The notes under the pieces were generated by a model. It made no database searches and was not told the origin of the DNA. It saw only the letters and a list, made by a program, of their open reading frames with translations. 64,000 nt of DNA from Rhizobium sp. Q54. Its GTDB lineage: Bacteria; Pseudomonadota; Alphaproteobacteria; Micropepsales; Micropepsaceae. The DNA is taken from the NCBI GenBank assembly GCA_945882615.1, contig CAMCWK010000001.1, forward strand, positions 1 through 64,000, given 5' to 3'. Positions 47,687 through 57,279 of the stretch are shown piece after piece; the first letter of the stretch is position 1, and each line of letters opens with the position of its first letter. Position numbers and translations under genes: made by a program.

Positions 47687-47714
47687 AGGTCACTGAAGCT
47701 TACTGCGGTGACCT
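47687..47714. promoter_or_regulatory. operator-like inverted repeat AGGTCAC-N14-GTGACCT in divergent intergenic region
   Basis: Perfect 7-bp arms between the 67-aa ORF and the deaminase gene. Confidence 0.5.
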
Positions 47715-47770
47715 GCCTAGCAATAGCATTGATTTAATATTCTGCCCCACAAATAGAAGCGCGGACAACC

Positions 47771-49369
47771 ATGACAGCCAAAGACTCACAGGCGGAACCT
47801 CGCTCAAACGAGTTAATTTTTGGGCTGGTCGCCCCAATTGGGGTGGATCTCAACTTGGTATGCGAAGTTCTGTCGCAAACTCTGAAGGAGTATGGCTACG
47901 ACACAGAAACGGAAGCGGAAGCGGTACGAATAACGACACTGATGAAGCAGGTCGATATCGGGCTGCCGTTCGATGCAGCGAAGTACGTCGATCAAGTAAA
48001 ATTTCGAATTGCTTACGCGAATAAATTGAGAGCCGAACTAGAAAACGATGCACTGGCAGTCATGGCTGTTAGTGCAATTCGTCAGTTTCGCAAAAAAGAG
48101 AACTTAAAAATTCTAGAGGCGAAAGGTGAGCAGCCGGTTGCGGGCATTTTTTACGAAGAGCGGTTTCTCGACAATCGCGCCTTTGTGATTCGTCAGCTAA
48201 AGAGGCCGGAAGAAGTAAATACGCTCCGCAGAATCTATGGCGATAGATTCATACTTGTTGGCGCTAACGCGCCGATCGAAACCAGAAAACGTCATATTTC
48301 TGATGAGCAAAACAAGTCTCTTGGCGGCCTGGTGCCGCACGTAAAAATTGAGAGCATGGTCAATGATTTGATCTCTCAGGACTCTATTGAGGCGCGAGAG
48401 AAGCATGGCCAAAAAGTTCGCGACGCGTACCCGCTCGCCGACGTTTTCATCGACGCGACCACTCGCGCGACATGCGAGGCGACAGTTCGGCGATTTATCC
48501 GGCTCTTTTTTGGATACAATGGCATAACTCCCTCACGCGACGAGTACGGGATGTACATTGCCAAGTCCGCGGCTCTCCGGTCGGGGGATTTGTCTAGACA
48601 AATCGGCGCCGCCATTTTTTCTAAAACCGGAGAGGTTATTACGCTCGGATGTAATGAAGTGCCAAAGGCGGGAGGGGGTACGTACTGGCCGGATGCGACA
48701 TTTGACGGGCGCGATTTTGCAGTTGGCTATGATCCGAATGAAAGTTTAACGCGAGAAGTGTTTGTTGACCTCGTTGATCGATTGAAGAATAGCAATGCCT
48801 TTGCGTCCAACAAGTATCCTGATGAAATGGATTCAGTAGAGATTGCTAAGGAGCTAATGAAAAATCCCGACGCTGCAACTAGCGTCAAAGAGTCCAGAGT
48901 TATGGACATCATCGAGTTCGGCAGAATTATTCACGCAGAAATGTCAGCGATAAGCGACGCGGCGCGGAAGGGGCTGGCTCTCCAAGACGGAACTCTTTTT
49001 TGCACGGCATTCCCTTGTCATCTATGTGCCAAGCACATCGTTGCCGCAGGGATAAGGAGAGTTGTTTTTCTGGAGCCTTACCCAAAGAGTTATGCTTGGA
49101 AACTTCACGAAGATTCTATCGTAGTTGACCAGCGAGAGGACGGGAGAAGGGTGTCGTTTGAATCGTTTTTGGGCGTTTCACCTGTGAGGTACCGAAACCT
49201 GTTCGAGAAGAAGTCTAGAAAGAAGGATGGTGTGGCGATCCCTTGGTGTCGAGGGAAGCCGGAGCCGATGATTGAGATGCTGTATCCGGGATATATCGCG
49301 ATCGAATTCTACCGTGTGAACGGGCTGATGGAGAGGTTAAAAAAGGCAGGGTGGCAACTACCAGAATAG
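47771..49369 (+). CDS. anti-phage dCTP/dCMP deaminase-like protein (P-loop-like N-terminus plus CDA domain; AvcD/DcdV-like)
   Basis: IHAEMSAISDAARKG (HAE) ... FCTAFPCHLCAKHIVAAGIRRVVFLEPYPKS (PCxxC); N-terminal ELIFGLVAPIGVDLNLV. Confidence 0.82.
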   Translation: MTAKDSQAEPRSNELIFGLVAPIGVDLNLVCEVLSQTLKEYGYDTETEAEAVRITTLMKQVDIGLPFDAAKYVDQVKFRIAYANKLRAELENDALAVMAVSAIRQFRKKENLKILEAKGEQPVAGIFYEERFLDNRAFVIRQLKRPEEVNTLRRIYGDRFILVGANAPIETRKRHISDEQNKSLGGLVPHVKIESMVNDLISQDSIEAREKHGQKVRDAYPLADVFIDATTRATCEATVRRFIRLFFGYNGITPSRDEYGMYIAKSAALRSGDLSRQIGAAIFSKTGEVITLGCNEVPKAGGGTYWPDATFDGRDFAVGYDPNESLTREVFVDLVDRLKNSNAFASNKYPDEMDSVEIAKELMKNPDAATSVKESRVMDIIEFGRIIHAEMSAISDAARKGLALQDGTLFCTAFPCHLCAKHIVAAGIRRVVFLEPYPKSYAWKLHEDSIVVDQREDGRRVSFESFLGVSPVRYRNLFEKKSRKKDGVAIPWCRGKPEPMIEMLYPGYIAIEFYRVNGLMERLKKAGWQLPE

Positions 49370-49379
49370 TGGGTGCAGT

Positions 49380-49706
49380 TTATCGGCCCGTGGTCTGGTC
49401 GATCCAGTTCAGATAACCCTTGAAGCCCGCCGTGAATTGCGTGCCGACGATTTCGGGCAATGTATAGGGATGCACCGCCTTGATCCTGGCGATGGCGTCT
49501 TCGAACAGGGCGGTGCGGGTCTTGATCAGCAGCAGCAGTTCGGACTCGTTCTGGGTCTTGCCGTCCCAGACATAGAAGCTTTCGATCGGCAGCAGCTGGA
49601 CGCAGGCCGCCAGCTTTTCTTCGATCAGCAGATTGGCGATTTTCGTGGCGTCATCGCGCGATGCCACCGTGGTCAGCAACATGCCGGAGTCCGAGGGTGT
49701 GCTCAC
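49380..49706 (-). CDS. cutA: divalent-cation tolerance protein CutA
   Basis: LIEEKLAACVQLLPIESFYVWDGKTQNESELLLLIKTRTALF. Confidence 0.93.
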   Translation of the reverse strand: MSTPSDSGMLLTTVASRDDATKIANLLIEEKLAACVQLLPIESFYVWDGKTQNESELLLLIKTRTALFEDAIARIKAVHPYTLPEIVGTQFTAGFKGYLNWIDQTTGR

Positions 49707-51547
49707 TTTGCCGCCGCGATGGCCGGCTGCGGGGCGCGGCGGGCAAAGGCCAGGATGTGCTGCACGGTTTCGGTCAGGCCGGTGGTGACGATGTCGCTTT
49801 CGGTGGCCTCGATGCCGTCGAGATAGCGCGAATCGTCGCCGGCCAGGCCCCAGAAGATGGCGATGATCGGCACGCCGGGCATGTGTTTGCGCAAGCGGCG
49901 CACCTGATAGCGGGCATTTTTGAAGGTGCCGGGCTCCAGATAGGAGACACAGGTCAGCTGCACACCCTCGCCGGCAAGCTCGCGGATATTGGTGGCCGAG
50001 GTTTCATCCGACGACACCACCCGCGCCCCGATGCCATGCTTGCCCAGCATGTCGACCAGCAGCAGCGCGGCGGCTTCGTCCAGCGGGCCACGGCCGGCCA
50101 CGCACAGCACCGGCTCCAGGTCCGGGTTGCGCCAGGCGTGGGAAAGATCGCTGCCGGCGTCCTTGCGGTGGGACAGGTTGACGATCAGGCCCTTGATGGC
50201 GTCGTGGATGCGCTCCTGGCGCACATGGTCCAGCACGCCGCGGTCGACATCGGTCTGGGCCAGCATCAGGGCGCGCGCCGCCACTTCATCATAATAGGCG
50301 GCAAGCGAATTGTGCTTCAGGAAGGATTCGGCCTCGTCGGCGGCCTCATCCGGATCGTTGGCCAGCATGCGCAGATACAGGCTCTCTTCGGCCCGCAAGG
50401 CCGGTTGGTCACCCAGCATCACGTCGAGAAATTTCAGGCTTTCGACATGGCGGCTGAACACCACAAAGCACATGGTCAGCGGGGTGGAAAGCAACAGGCC
50501 CACCGGCCCCCACAGCCAGGTCCAGAACACCGCCGCGACCACCACCGCCACCGCCGACAGGCCCATGCTGCGGCCATAGAGGAATGGCTCGATCCCCTGG
50601 CCGGTGACGGCATCGACCACCAGATAGAGCAGCATGGTCTGGACCATCATGCTCCAGCCCGGGTCCACCGCCAGCGCCAGGGCAAAGGGAAAAAGGAAGG
50701 CCAGCGGCACCCCGACATACGGCACGAAGCGCATCAGCCCCGTCATCAGGCCCCACAGGCCGGCATTGGGAATGCCGATCAGCCATAGCCCGACACCGAT
50801 CACCAGCCCGAAGCACAGATTGGTGCAAGTTTGCAGAAGCAGATACCGCGACAGGCGGGCGGCGGCCTCGTCCAGCGCGATGGTGGTGCGCTGCATGTCG
50901 CCAGAGCCCGCCAGCCGCACAATGCGGTCGCGCAGATCGTCCTTCTGCAAAAGAATGAAGCCGACAAAGACTAGCACCAGCACGATCAGGCCCAGCGGCG
51001 CCAGCAGCGGGCCCAGCACGGTCTGCGCCATGGACCAGGGCGCCACCGAGGTACGGCGGATGATGACGGGCACCGGCTTGACCGGGTCGTTGGCGGCGGC
51101 GGCCTCTTCGGCCTTCCTGCCGCCGGTGATCTGCTCGGCCAGATTTTCCACGGTGCGGTTCAGGCGCATGACGGTGTTGTTGTTCACCGCCCCGCCCACC
51201 ACCGACTCGATCTTGTGGGAGAGGTTGGTCTGGTAGCCCGGCAGCTCGGCCGCCAGCTTGGCGAGCTGCGCGCCCATGAAACCGCCCAGCGAGGTCAGCA
51301 CCACGATGGCCAGCAGCACACTGATCAGGACGGGGACGACATTGCCCAGGTGCCAGCGCTTGAGCAGGCCCACCAGCGGCGCCAGGGCGAAGGACATCAG
51401 CACCGCCAGCGCCAGTGGCATCAGGACGGGGCGGCCGAAATAGATTCCCGACACGACCACAGCCGCGATCACCGCCAGCATGAACTTGCGGGTGAGGGAG
51501 TCCGTGGATGGTCCGACGGCGCGGTGCTGGGCCTTCAACTCTGCCAT
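49703..51547 (-). CDS. AI-2E family transporter with additional C-terminal domain
   Basis: PerM-like TM region (GLWGLMTGLMRFVPYVGVPLAFLFP) then about 230 aa soluble extension. Confidence 0.88.
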   Translation of the reverse strand: MAELKAQHRAVGPSTDSLTRKFMLAVIAAVVVSGIYFGRPVLMPLALAVLMSFALAPLVGLLKRWHLGNVVPVLISVLLAIVVLTSLGGFMGAQLAKLAAELPGYQTNLSHKIESVVGGAVNNNTVMRLNRTVENLAEQITGGRKAEEAAAANDPVKPVPVIIRRTSVAPWSMAQTVLGPLLAPLGLIVLVLVFVGFILLQKDDLRDRIVRLAGSGDMQRTTIALDEAAARLSRYLLLQTCTNLCFGLVIGVGLWLIGIPNAGLWGLMTGLMRFVPYVGVPLAFLFPFALALAVDPGWSMMVQTMLLYLVVDAVTGQGIEPFLYGRSMGLSAVAVVVAAVFWTWLWGPVGLLLSTPLTMCFVVFSRHVESLKFLDVMLGDQPALRAEESLYLRMLANDPDEAADEAESFLKHNSLAAYYDEVAARALMLAQTDVDRGVLDHVRQERIHDAIKGLIVNLSHRKDAGSDLSHAWRNPDLEPVLCVAGRGPLDEAAALLLVDMLGKHGIGARVVSSDETSATNIRELAGEGVQLTCVSYLEPGTFKNARYQVRRLRKHMPGVPIIAIFWGLAGDDSRYLDGIEATESDIVTTGLTETVQHILAFARRAPQPAIAAAK

Positions 51548-51586
51548 GGCCGGACTATAACCCGCTGCGGCCCGTTCCGCTTCAGC

Positions 51587-51934
51587 CTAACTGACGTCTA
51601 ATTGGCGGAAAAAGCAGCTTGGCGCCCCGGTGTGGCAGGCCGGCCCCATCTGGTCGACTTTCAGCAGCAGCACGTCGCCGTCGCAGTCCACATAGGCCTC
51701 GATCAGGTGCTGGTGGTGGCCGCTGGTCTCGCCCTTGGTCCAGACCGACTGGCGCGAGCGCGACCAGTAGGTGACGCGCCCCGTCGCCAGGGTCATTTCC
51801 AGCGTCTGGCGGTTCATCCAGGCGAACATCAGGACTTCACCCGTGGCCTTGCTCTGGGCGATCACCGGCACCAGGCCCTTGTCGTCGAATTTGACCGTCG
51901 AAACGAAGTCGGGATGGGTCAGAAGGTCGGTCAC
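51587..51934 (-). CDS. hisI: phosphoribosyl-AMP cyclohydrolase
   Basis: MFAWMNRQTLEMTLATGRVTYWSRSRQSVWTKGETSGHHQHLIEAYVDCDGDVLLLKVDQMGPACHTG. Confidence 0.95.
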   Translation of the reverse strand: MTDLLTHPDFVSTVKFDDKGLVPVIAQSKATGEVLMFAWMNRQTLEMTLATGRVTYWSRSRQSVWTKGETSGHHQHLIEAYVDCDGDVLLLKVDQMGPACHTGAPSCFFRQLDVS

Positions 51935-53100
51935 AGCTTTTCTTTCAGTCGGGCCTCTTTTAACCGAATCAGGCCTCTTTCAAGGTCGGCAATCAGGTCG
52001 CCCGCGTCTTCCAGTCCCGCATGGATGCGCAGCACCGGGCCTTCCGCGGCAAAGGGCTTGGTGCTGCGCCTGATATGCGCCGGAATGACCAGGCTTTCAA
52101 ACCCGCCCCAGGAATAGCCGATCCCGAAATGCTGCAACCCGTCGACAAAGGCGGCGATAGCGGCTTCGGGGGCGGGCTTCAGCACCAACCCGAACAAGCC
52201 GCAGGCGCCGGAAAAGTCCCGCTTCCACAAGGCATGGCCGGGGTCGCTTTCCAGCCCCGGATGCAGCACCCGGGCGACTTCGGGCCGGGCGGCCAGCCAG
52301 CGGGCCAGGGCCAGTCCTGTCTCCTGATGGCGGGCCAGCCGGACGGGCAGGGTGCGAAGGCCCCGCAAGGCCAAGAAGCAGTCGTCGCCGCTGGCATAGA
52401 GGCCCAGATTGCCATGGGTGTCGTGCAGCCTTGCGGCATGGCTGTCATTGGCCGACACATAGCCCAGCATCACATCGGCATGACCGCCGACATATTTTGT
52501 GGCCGCCTGGATCGAGAGGTCCACGCCGTGCTTCAGCGGCTGGAAGAAAATCGGCGTCGCCCAGGTATTGTCCATCAGCACGGACACACCTTTTGCGTGG
52601 GCCGCCTTCACGATGGCGGGAATGTCCTGCACTTCAAAGGTGAGTGAGCCGGGGCTTTCGCAGAACACCGCTTTGGTGTTGGGCTTCAGCAGCGGCGCGA
52701 TGTCGTCGGTCGGGGCGTAATAGCTGGTTTCCACGCCAAAGCGTTTCAGCGTGCGCTCGCAGAATATCTTGCTGGGCTCATAGGCACTGTCCACCATCAG
52801 GAGATGATCGCCGGCGCCGCAGACCGACAGGATGGCCAGCGCATTGGCGTTGAGACCGGAGGGCACGGTGACGGTGCGGGCCGCGCCTTCCAGCGCGCTC
52901 ACCGCCTCCTCGAAGCTGCGGGTGGTGGGAGTGCCGCGCCTTCCATAGGTGTAAGGCTGGGTATTGGCTTTCACCGCCGCCAGGTCGGGATAGAGGATGG
53001 TGGAGGCGCGATAAACCGGCGTGTTGACCACGCCGAAATGCGCTTCGCTCATCCGCCCCACCGAGACGGCCATGGTTTCGGGCTTGTCCTTGTCGGTCAT
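51931..53100 (-). CDS. metC: cystathionine beta-lyase
   Basis: VYRASTILYPDLAAVK...YGRRGTPTTRSFEEAV...SIQAATKYVGGHADVMLG. Confidence 0.9.
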   Translation of the reverse strand: MTDKDKPETMAVSVGRMSEAHFGVVNTPVYRASTILYPDLAAVKANTQPYTYGRRGTPTTRSFEEAVSALEGAARTVTVPSGLNANALAILSVCGAGDHLLMVDSAYEPSKIFCERTLKRFGVETSYYAPTDDIAPLLKPNTKAVFCESPGSLTFEVQDIPAIVKAAHAKGVSVLMDNTWATPIFFQPLKHGVDLSIQAATKYVGGHADVMLGYVSANDSHAARLHDTHGNLGLYASGDDCFLALRGLRTLPVRLARHQETGLALARWLAARPEVARVLHPGLESDPGHALWKRDFSGACGLFGLVLKPAPEAAIAAFVDGLQHFGIGYSWGGFESLVIPAHIRRSTKPFAAEGPVLRIHAGLEDAGDLIADLERGLIRLKEARLKEKL

Positions 53101-54824
53101 TGCGAAACCGCCCGCCGCTGCCAGACAAAGCTGAGCAGGAAGAACAGCACGCCACTTCCCACCCCGGCCCAGCCGATCACGTTGAACACACCCAGCGAGG
53201 TTTCCAGCGCGGCGCGCGGATCAACCACCTGGCCGCCCAGTGTTTCGCTGGCGGCGAGTTCGGCGATGAAGGCGCCAAGATACTGCGCCCAACTGCTAGA
53301 CAGGAACCAGATCGCCATCATGGTGGAGACCAGCGCGGGCACCGACAGCTTGGTGATCTCCGACAGGCCGACCGGCGACAGGCAGAGTTCGCCGGTGGTG
53401 TGCAGCATATAGGCCAGCGCCAGGAAGATCAGCGGCAGGCGGTAGTCCGCATCGGCAAACCCCGCCGCTCCGACCAGGATCAGAAAGCCAGCGCCGACCT
53501 GCACCAGCCCCAGCCCGAATTTCACCAGTGGGTGCGGATCGAGATTGCGCCGGGCCAGCCAGGTCCAGAGGATGGCGAAGACCGGCGCGAAGAGCAGGAT
53601 GAAGCCGGCATTGAAGGATTGGGTCTGGGCGGCGGTGAAGCCGTCGGGCAATTGGGTGTTGCGGTCGGCGAACAGGTTCATGGAGGAGCCAGCCTGTTCG
53701 AACAGGGTGAAGAACACCACCGCGCCCGCGATCAGCAGCAGTGCCAGGATCATGTCGGCGCGGGCCCGCGCGTCGCATTTGACCGCGATGTACCAGCCGA
53801 CATAGCCCAGCACGATCACCGAACCGGCGGTCAGCAACACGCCCACCGCTTCGTTGCGCTGGACCAGGAGCCAGACGACCAGCACGCCCAACAGGCCGCC
53901 AAGATAGATCAGATGCTCGCGCGTCAGGGGCCCCGCGACTTTCTGGGCGAGCTGCGCGGGGTCGGGCGGTTCGCCATTGCCTTCCAGCGCCGCCTTGCCG
54001 CGCACGAACACCACCAGGCCGGCCAGCATACCCAGGCCCGCAAGGCCAAAGCCCGCCCACCAGCCTACGGTTTCGCCCAGCAACCCGCACAGGATCGCGG
54101 CCCAGAAGGCGCCCAGATTGATGCCGTAATAATAGAGCGTGAAGCCGGGATCGCGGCGCGGATCGCCCTGTTTGTAGAGCTGGCCGACAATGGTCGAGAT
54201 GTTGGGCTTCAAGAAGCCGACGCCCATGATGATCAGCGCCAGCGCCAGATAGAACAGTGACAGGAACAGCGGATTGCGTTCTTCGATCGTCGAATAGCTG
54301 CCGGGCGCCAGCGTCGCCGGCAGTGCCGCGTCGGCGGGCATGTCCGCAATGGCCAGGCCGCCATCCGTGCTTGGCGCATAGGCATAGGCCGTGCCGTCCA
54401 CCACCAGCTGCGGTGTGTCGCCGGTCACCACTTCATAGCGCGTGCCCTCATGCACCAGGAACTGCTTGGCCGGGCCGCCCTCGAACGCCATCAGGCCATG
54501 GCCCAGAACCAGCAGCACCGCGCCATAGATGATGGCCTTGCGCGTGCCCAGATAGCGGTCGGCCAGGGCCCCGCCGATCAGCGGCAGGAGATAGACCAGC
54601 GAGGTATAGGCGCCGTAATGGCTGTTGGCGGCGGCATCGTCGAACAGCAGGTGCCGGGTCAGGTAGAAGATCAGCAGCCCGCGCATGCCGTAATAAGAGA
54701 AGCGTTCCCACATTTCCGCGAAAAACAGAACCATGAGCCCGCGCGGATGCTTGCGCATCTGAAGATAGACCGGGACGCCGGTGGCGATCGTGATGACGAT
54801 GCCGATCAGAACGACGATATTCAT
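53097..54824 (-). CDS. POT-family peptide MFS transporter
   Basis: MWERFSYYGMRGLLIFYL, GGALADRYLGTRK, FTLYYYGINLGAF. Confidence 0.92.
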   Translation of the reverse strand: MNIVVLIGIVITIATGVPVYLQMRKHPRGLMVLFFAEMWERFSYYGMRGLLIFYLTRHLLFDDAAANSHYGAYTSLVYLLPLIGGALADRYLGTRKAIIYGAVLLVLGHGLMAFEGGPAKQFLVHEGTRYEVVTGDTPQLVVDGTAYAYAPSTDGGLAIADMPADAALPATLAPGSYSTIEERNPLFLSLFYLALALIIMGVGFLKPNISTIVGQLYKQGDPRRDPGFTLYYYGINLGAFWAAILCGLLGETVGWWAGFGLAGLGMLAGLVVFVRGKAALEGNGEPPDPAQLAQKVAGPLTREHLIYLGGLLGVLVVWLLVQRNEAVGVLLTAGSVIVLGYVGWYIAVKCDARARADMILALLLIAGAVVFFTLFEQAGSSMNLFADRNTQLPDGFTAAQTQSFNAGFILLFAPVFAILWTWLARRNLDPHPLVKFGLGLVQVGAGFLILVGAAGFADADYRLPLIFLALAYMLHTTGELCLSPVGLSEITKLSVPALVSTMMAIWFLSSSWAQYLGAFIAELAASETLGGQVVDPRAALETSLGVFNVIGWAGVGSGVLFFLLSFVWQRRAVSQ

Positions 54825-54854
54825 GGCGACTCCCCAAAACCCCTCAGAAAAATA

Positions 54855-55379
54855 CTAAGGCAGTTCGACAAAGCGTTCTTCACGGGCGTAGGCGGTAAAT
54901 CCCAGCCGCTGGTATAGCGGCAGGGCGCGGGGATGATCCAGTGTGCAGGTGTTGATGGTCAGGCGCTGGATCGGCTGCATCCAGGCATTGACGCAGGTGT
55001 GGTAGAAGAAGAAATAGCCTAGGCGCTTGCCGATGGCTTCGGGCATCAACCCGAAATAGGAGATGTTGACCTGGCCCTGTTTGCGCAGGTCCAGTTCGGC
55101 CATGCCGGCGGGATTTCCCTCCGTATACAGAACATACAGGATGTTCAGCGGGTTGTGGATCACCTCGGCCAGCTTTTCCGGCGTGAGTTTTTTGCGGTCC
55201 ACCCAGTAATAGTCAGCGCCAATCGTGTCGTAGAGATAGCGGTAGAAATGGGTCGGGGGCTTTTCGCACTTCAGCAGGGCAATCTTGCCGCGCGGCTGGG
55301 GCGGGGGCAGGGCAGTGGGCCTGGCGTTCATTTCCAGGAACGTCACCGTCATGGGAATGCGCCGGGCCGCCCTTGCCAT
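54855..55379 (-). CDS. GNAT-family N-acetyltransferase
   Basis: AELDLRKQGQVNISYFGLMPEAIGKRLGYFFFYHTCVNAW...ALPLYQRLGFTAYAREE. Confidence 0.85.
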   Translation of the reverse strand: MARAARRIPMTVTFLEMNARPTALPPPQPRGKIALLKCEKPPTHFYRYLYDTIGADYYWVDRKKLTPEKLAEVIHNPLNILYVLYTEGNPAGMAELDLRKQGQVNISYFGLMPEAIGKRLGYFFFYHTCVNAWMQPIQRLTINTCTLDHPRALPLYQRLGFTAYAREERFVELP

Positions 55380-55380
55380 G

Positions 55381-56211
55381 TCAGTCCTCTTTGACAACAG
55401 GCGCTTCGGGGCGGCTGCCCCATTCCGTCCAGGAGCCATCATATAGCGCCACCTCGCGCGCGCCGATATCGTCCAGCGCCAGCATCAGGATGGCGGCGGT
55501 GACGCCGGTGCCGCAACTGGTGACGATGGGCTTTTGCACATTGACACCGGCGGCGGCGAAAATCTCCCGCAGCTGCGCCGGCGGCTTGAAGCAGCCGTCG
55601 GTCAGCAGGGTGCGGAAATGCACATTGACGGCGCCGGGCATGTGACCGCCGCGCACCCCGGCGCGGGGTTCGGCCTCGCGGCCGGTAAAGCGGCCGGGGC
55701 TGCGGGCATCGGCGATCTGGGTTCTGATATCCTTCACGATATCCATAACGTCGGCGAAATTGCGCATGATCGCGGGATGCGGCTTGGCGCGGAATGTCCG
55801 GACGACGGGATGGGTCGTTCCACTTTCGACGGCGCGGCCTTCGCCTTTCCACTTGGGGAAGCCGCCGTCCAGCACCTTCACCTTGTCATGGCCCATGGCC
55901 TTGAACATCCACCACACGCGCGGCGCGGAAAAGATGCCCGATCCGTCATAGACCACCACGATGTGGTCATTGCCGATTCCCAGCGCGCCCACGGCTTGGG
56001 CAAATGCGTCGGCCGTGGGCAGCATGTGGGGCAGGTCGGTGGAGCGGTCGGCGATAGTGTCGATGTCGAAATACACCGCACCGGGAATATGGGCCGCTTC
56101 AAACTCGGCCGCCGGATCGCGTTTTTCGTTCGGCATGTACCAGGAGGCGTCCACCACCCGCACATCGCTCAAATGCGCGGCCAACCATTCGGTGGAAACC
56201 AGATTGCTCAT
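55381..56211 (-). CDS. sseA: 3-mercaptopyruvate/thiosulfate sulfurtransferase
   Basis: Two rhodanese domains; VVDASWYMPNEKRDPAAEFEAAHIPGAVYFDID; CGTGVTA active site. Confidence 0.9.
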   Translation of the reverse strand: MSNLVSTEWLAAHLSDVRVVDASWYMPNEKRDPAAEFEAAHIPGAVYFDIDTIADRSTDLPHMLPTADAFAQAVGALGIGNDHIVVVYDGSGIFSAPRVWWMFKAMGHDKVKVLDGGFPKWKGEGRAVESGTTHPVVRTFRAKPHPAIMRNFADVMDIVKDIRTQIADARSPGRFTGREAEPRAGVRGGHMPGAVNVHFRTLLTDGCFKPPAQLREIFAAAGVNVQKPIVTSCGTGVTAAILMLALDDIGAREVALYDGSWTEWGSRPEAPVVKED

Positions 56212-56221
56212 TGCCCACTTC

Positions 56222-57256
56222 TCATAAGTAGGGAACTGTGATGCCGGCGCTCCGTTCCGCCAGCCAGGGCGGAGTGGGCAGGCCCTTCTCGCGCAGGAAA
56301 GCCGGATTGAACAACTTGCTTTGATAGCGGTTGCCGTAATCGCACAGGATCGTAACGATGGTATGGCCCGGACCCATGTCCCTGGCCATGCGGATGGCGC
56401 CGGCGACATTGATGCCGGTGGAACCGCCCATGCACAGGCCTTCATGCTGCAGCAGGTCGAAGATGATCGGCAGCGCTTCCTCGTCCGGCACCTGATAGGC
56501 ATCGTCGATCGGGGCGCCGTCGAGATTGGCGGTGACGCGGCCCTGGCCGATGCCTTCGGTGATCGAGCCGCCATGGCTTTCCAGCTTGCCGCTTTTGATC
56601 CAGCTGTAGATCGCCGCGCCCAAGGGATCGGCGGCGGCGATGCGGATATTCTTGCCCCGCTCCTTCAGCGCGATGGCGATACCGCCCAGCGTGCCACCGG
56701 TGCCGACGGCGCAGACAAAACCGTCCACCTTGCCGTCCGTCTGGGCCCAGACTTCCGGGCCCGTGCCTTCGACATGGGCCTGGCGGTTGGCGACATTGTC
56801 GAACTGGTTGGCCCAGACCGCGCCATTCTTCTCCGTCCTGGACAATTGCTCGGCCAGACGCCCCGAGAGCTTGACGTAATTGTTGGGGTCCTTGTACGGC
56901 ACGGCGGGCACTTCGATCAGTTCGGCGCCCAAAAGACGCAGTGCGTCCTTCTTTTCCTGGCTCTGGGTATCGGGGATCACGATCACCGTCTTGAACCCCA
57001 TCGCATTGGCGACGGTCGCAAGACCGATGCCGGTATTGCCGGCGGTGCCTTCCACGATGGTGCCGCCGGGACGCAAGCTACCGCGCCTGATCGCGTCCTG
57101 GATGATGAACAGCGCGGCGCGGTCCTTGACCGACTGGCCGGGATTGAGAAACTCCGCCTTGCCCAATATTTCGCACCCCGTGGCCTCGGACGCCTGGCGC
57201 AAACGGATCAGGGGGGTGCCGCCAATGGCGGCGATGACGTCATGCTTTATCTGCAT
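56222..57256 (-). CDS. cysK: cysteine synthase A
   Basis: EFLNPGQSVKDRAALFII, VEGTAGNTGIGLA, GTGGTLGG. Confidence 0.92.
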   Translation of the reverse strand: MQIKHDVIAAIGGTPLIRLRQASEATGCEILGKAEFLNPGQSVKDRAALFIIQDAIRRGSLRPGGTIVEGTAGNTGIGLATVANAMGFKTVIVIPDTQSQEKKDALRLLGAELIEVPAVPYKDPNNYVKLSGRLAEQLSRTEKNGAVWANQFDNVANRQAHVEGTGPEVWAQTDGKVDGFVCAVGTGGTLGGIAIALKERGKNIRIAAADPLGAAIYSWIKSGKLESHGGSITEGIGQGRVTANLDGAPIDDAYQVPDEEALPIIFDLLQHEGLCMGGSTGINVAGAIRMARDMGPGHTIVTILCDYGNRYQSKLFNPAFLREKGLPTPPWLAERSAGITVPYL

Positions 57257-57279
57257 GACCGGAACCTAGTCGGCCCGCT

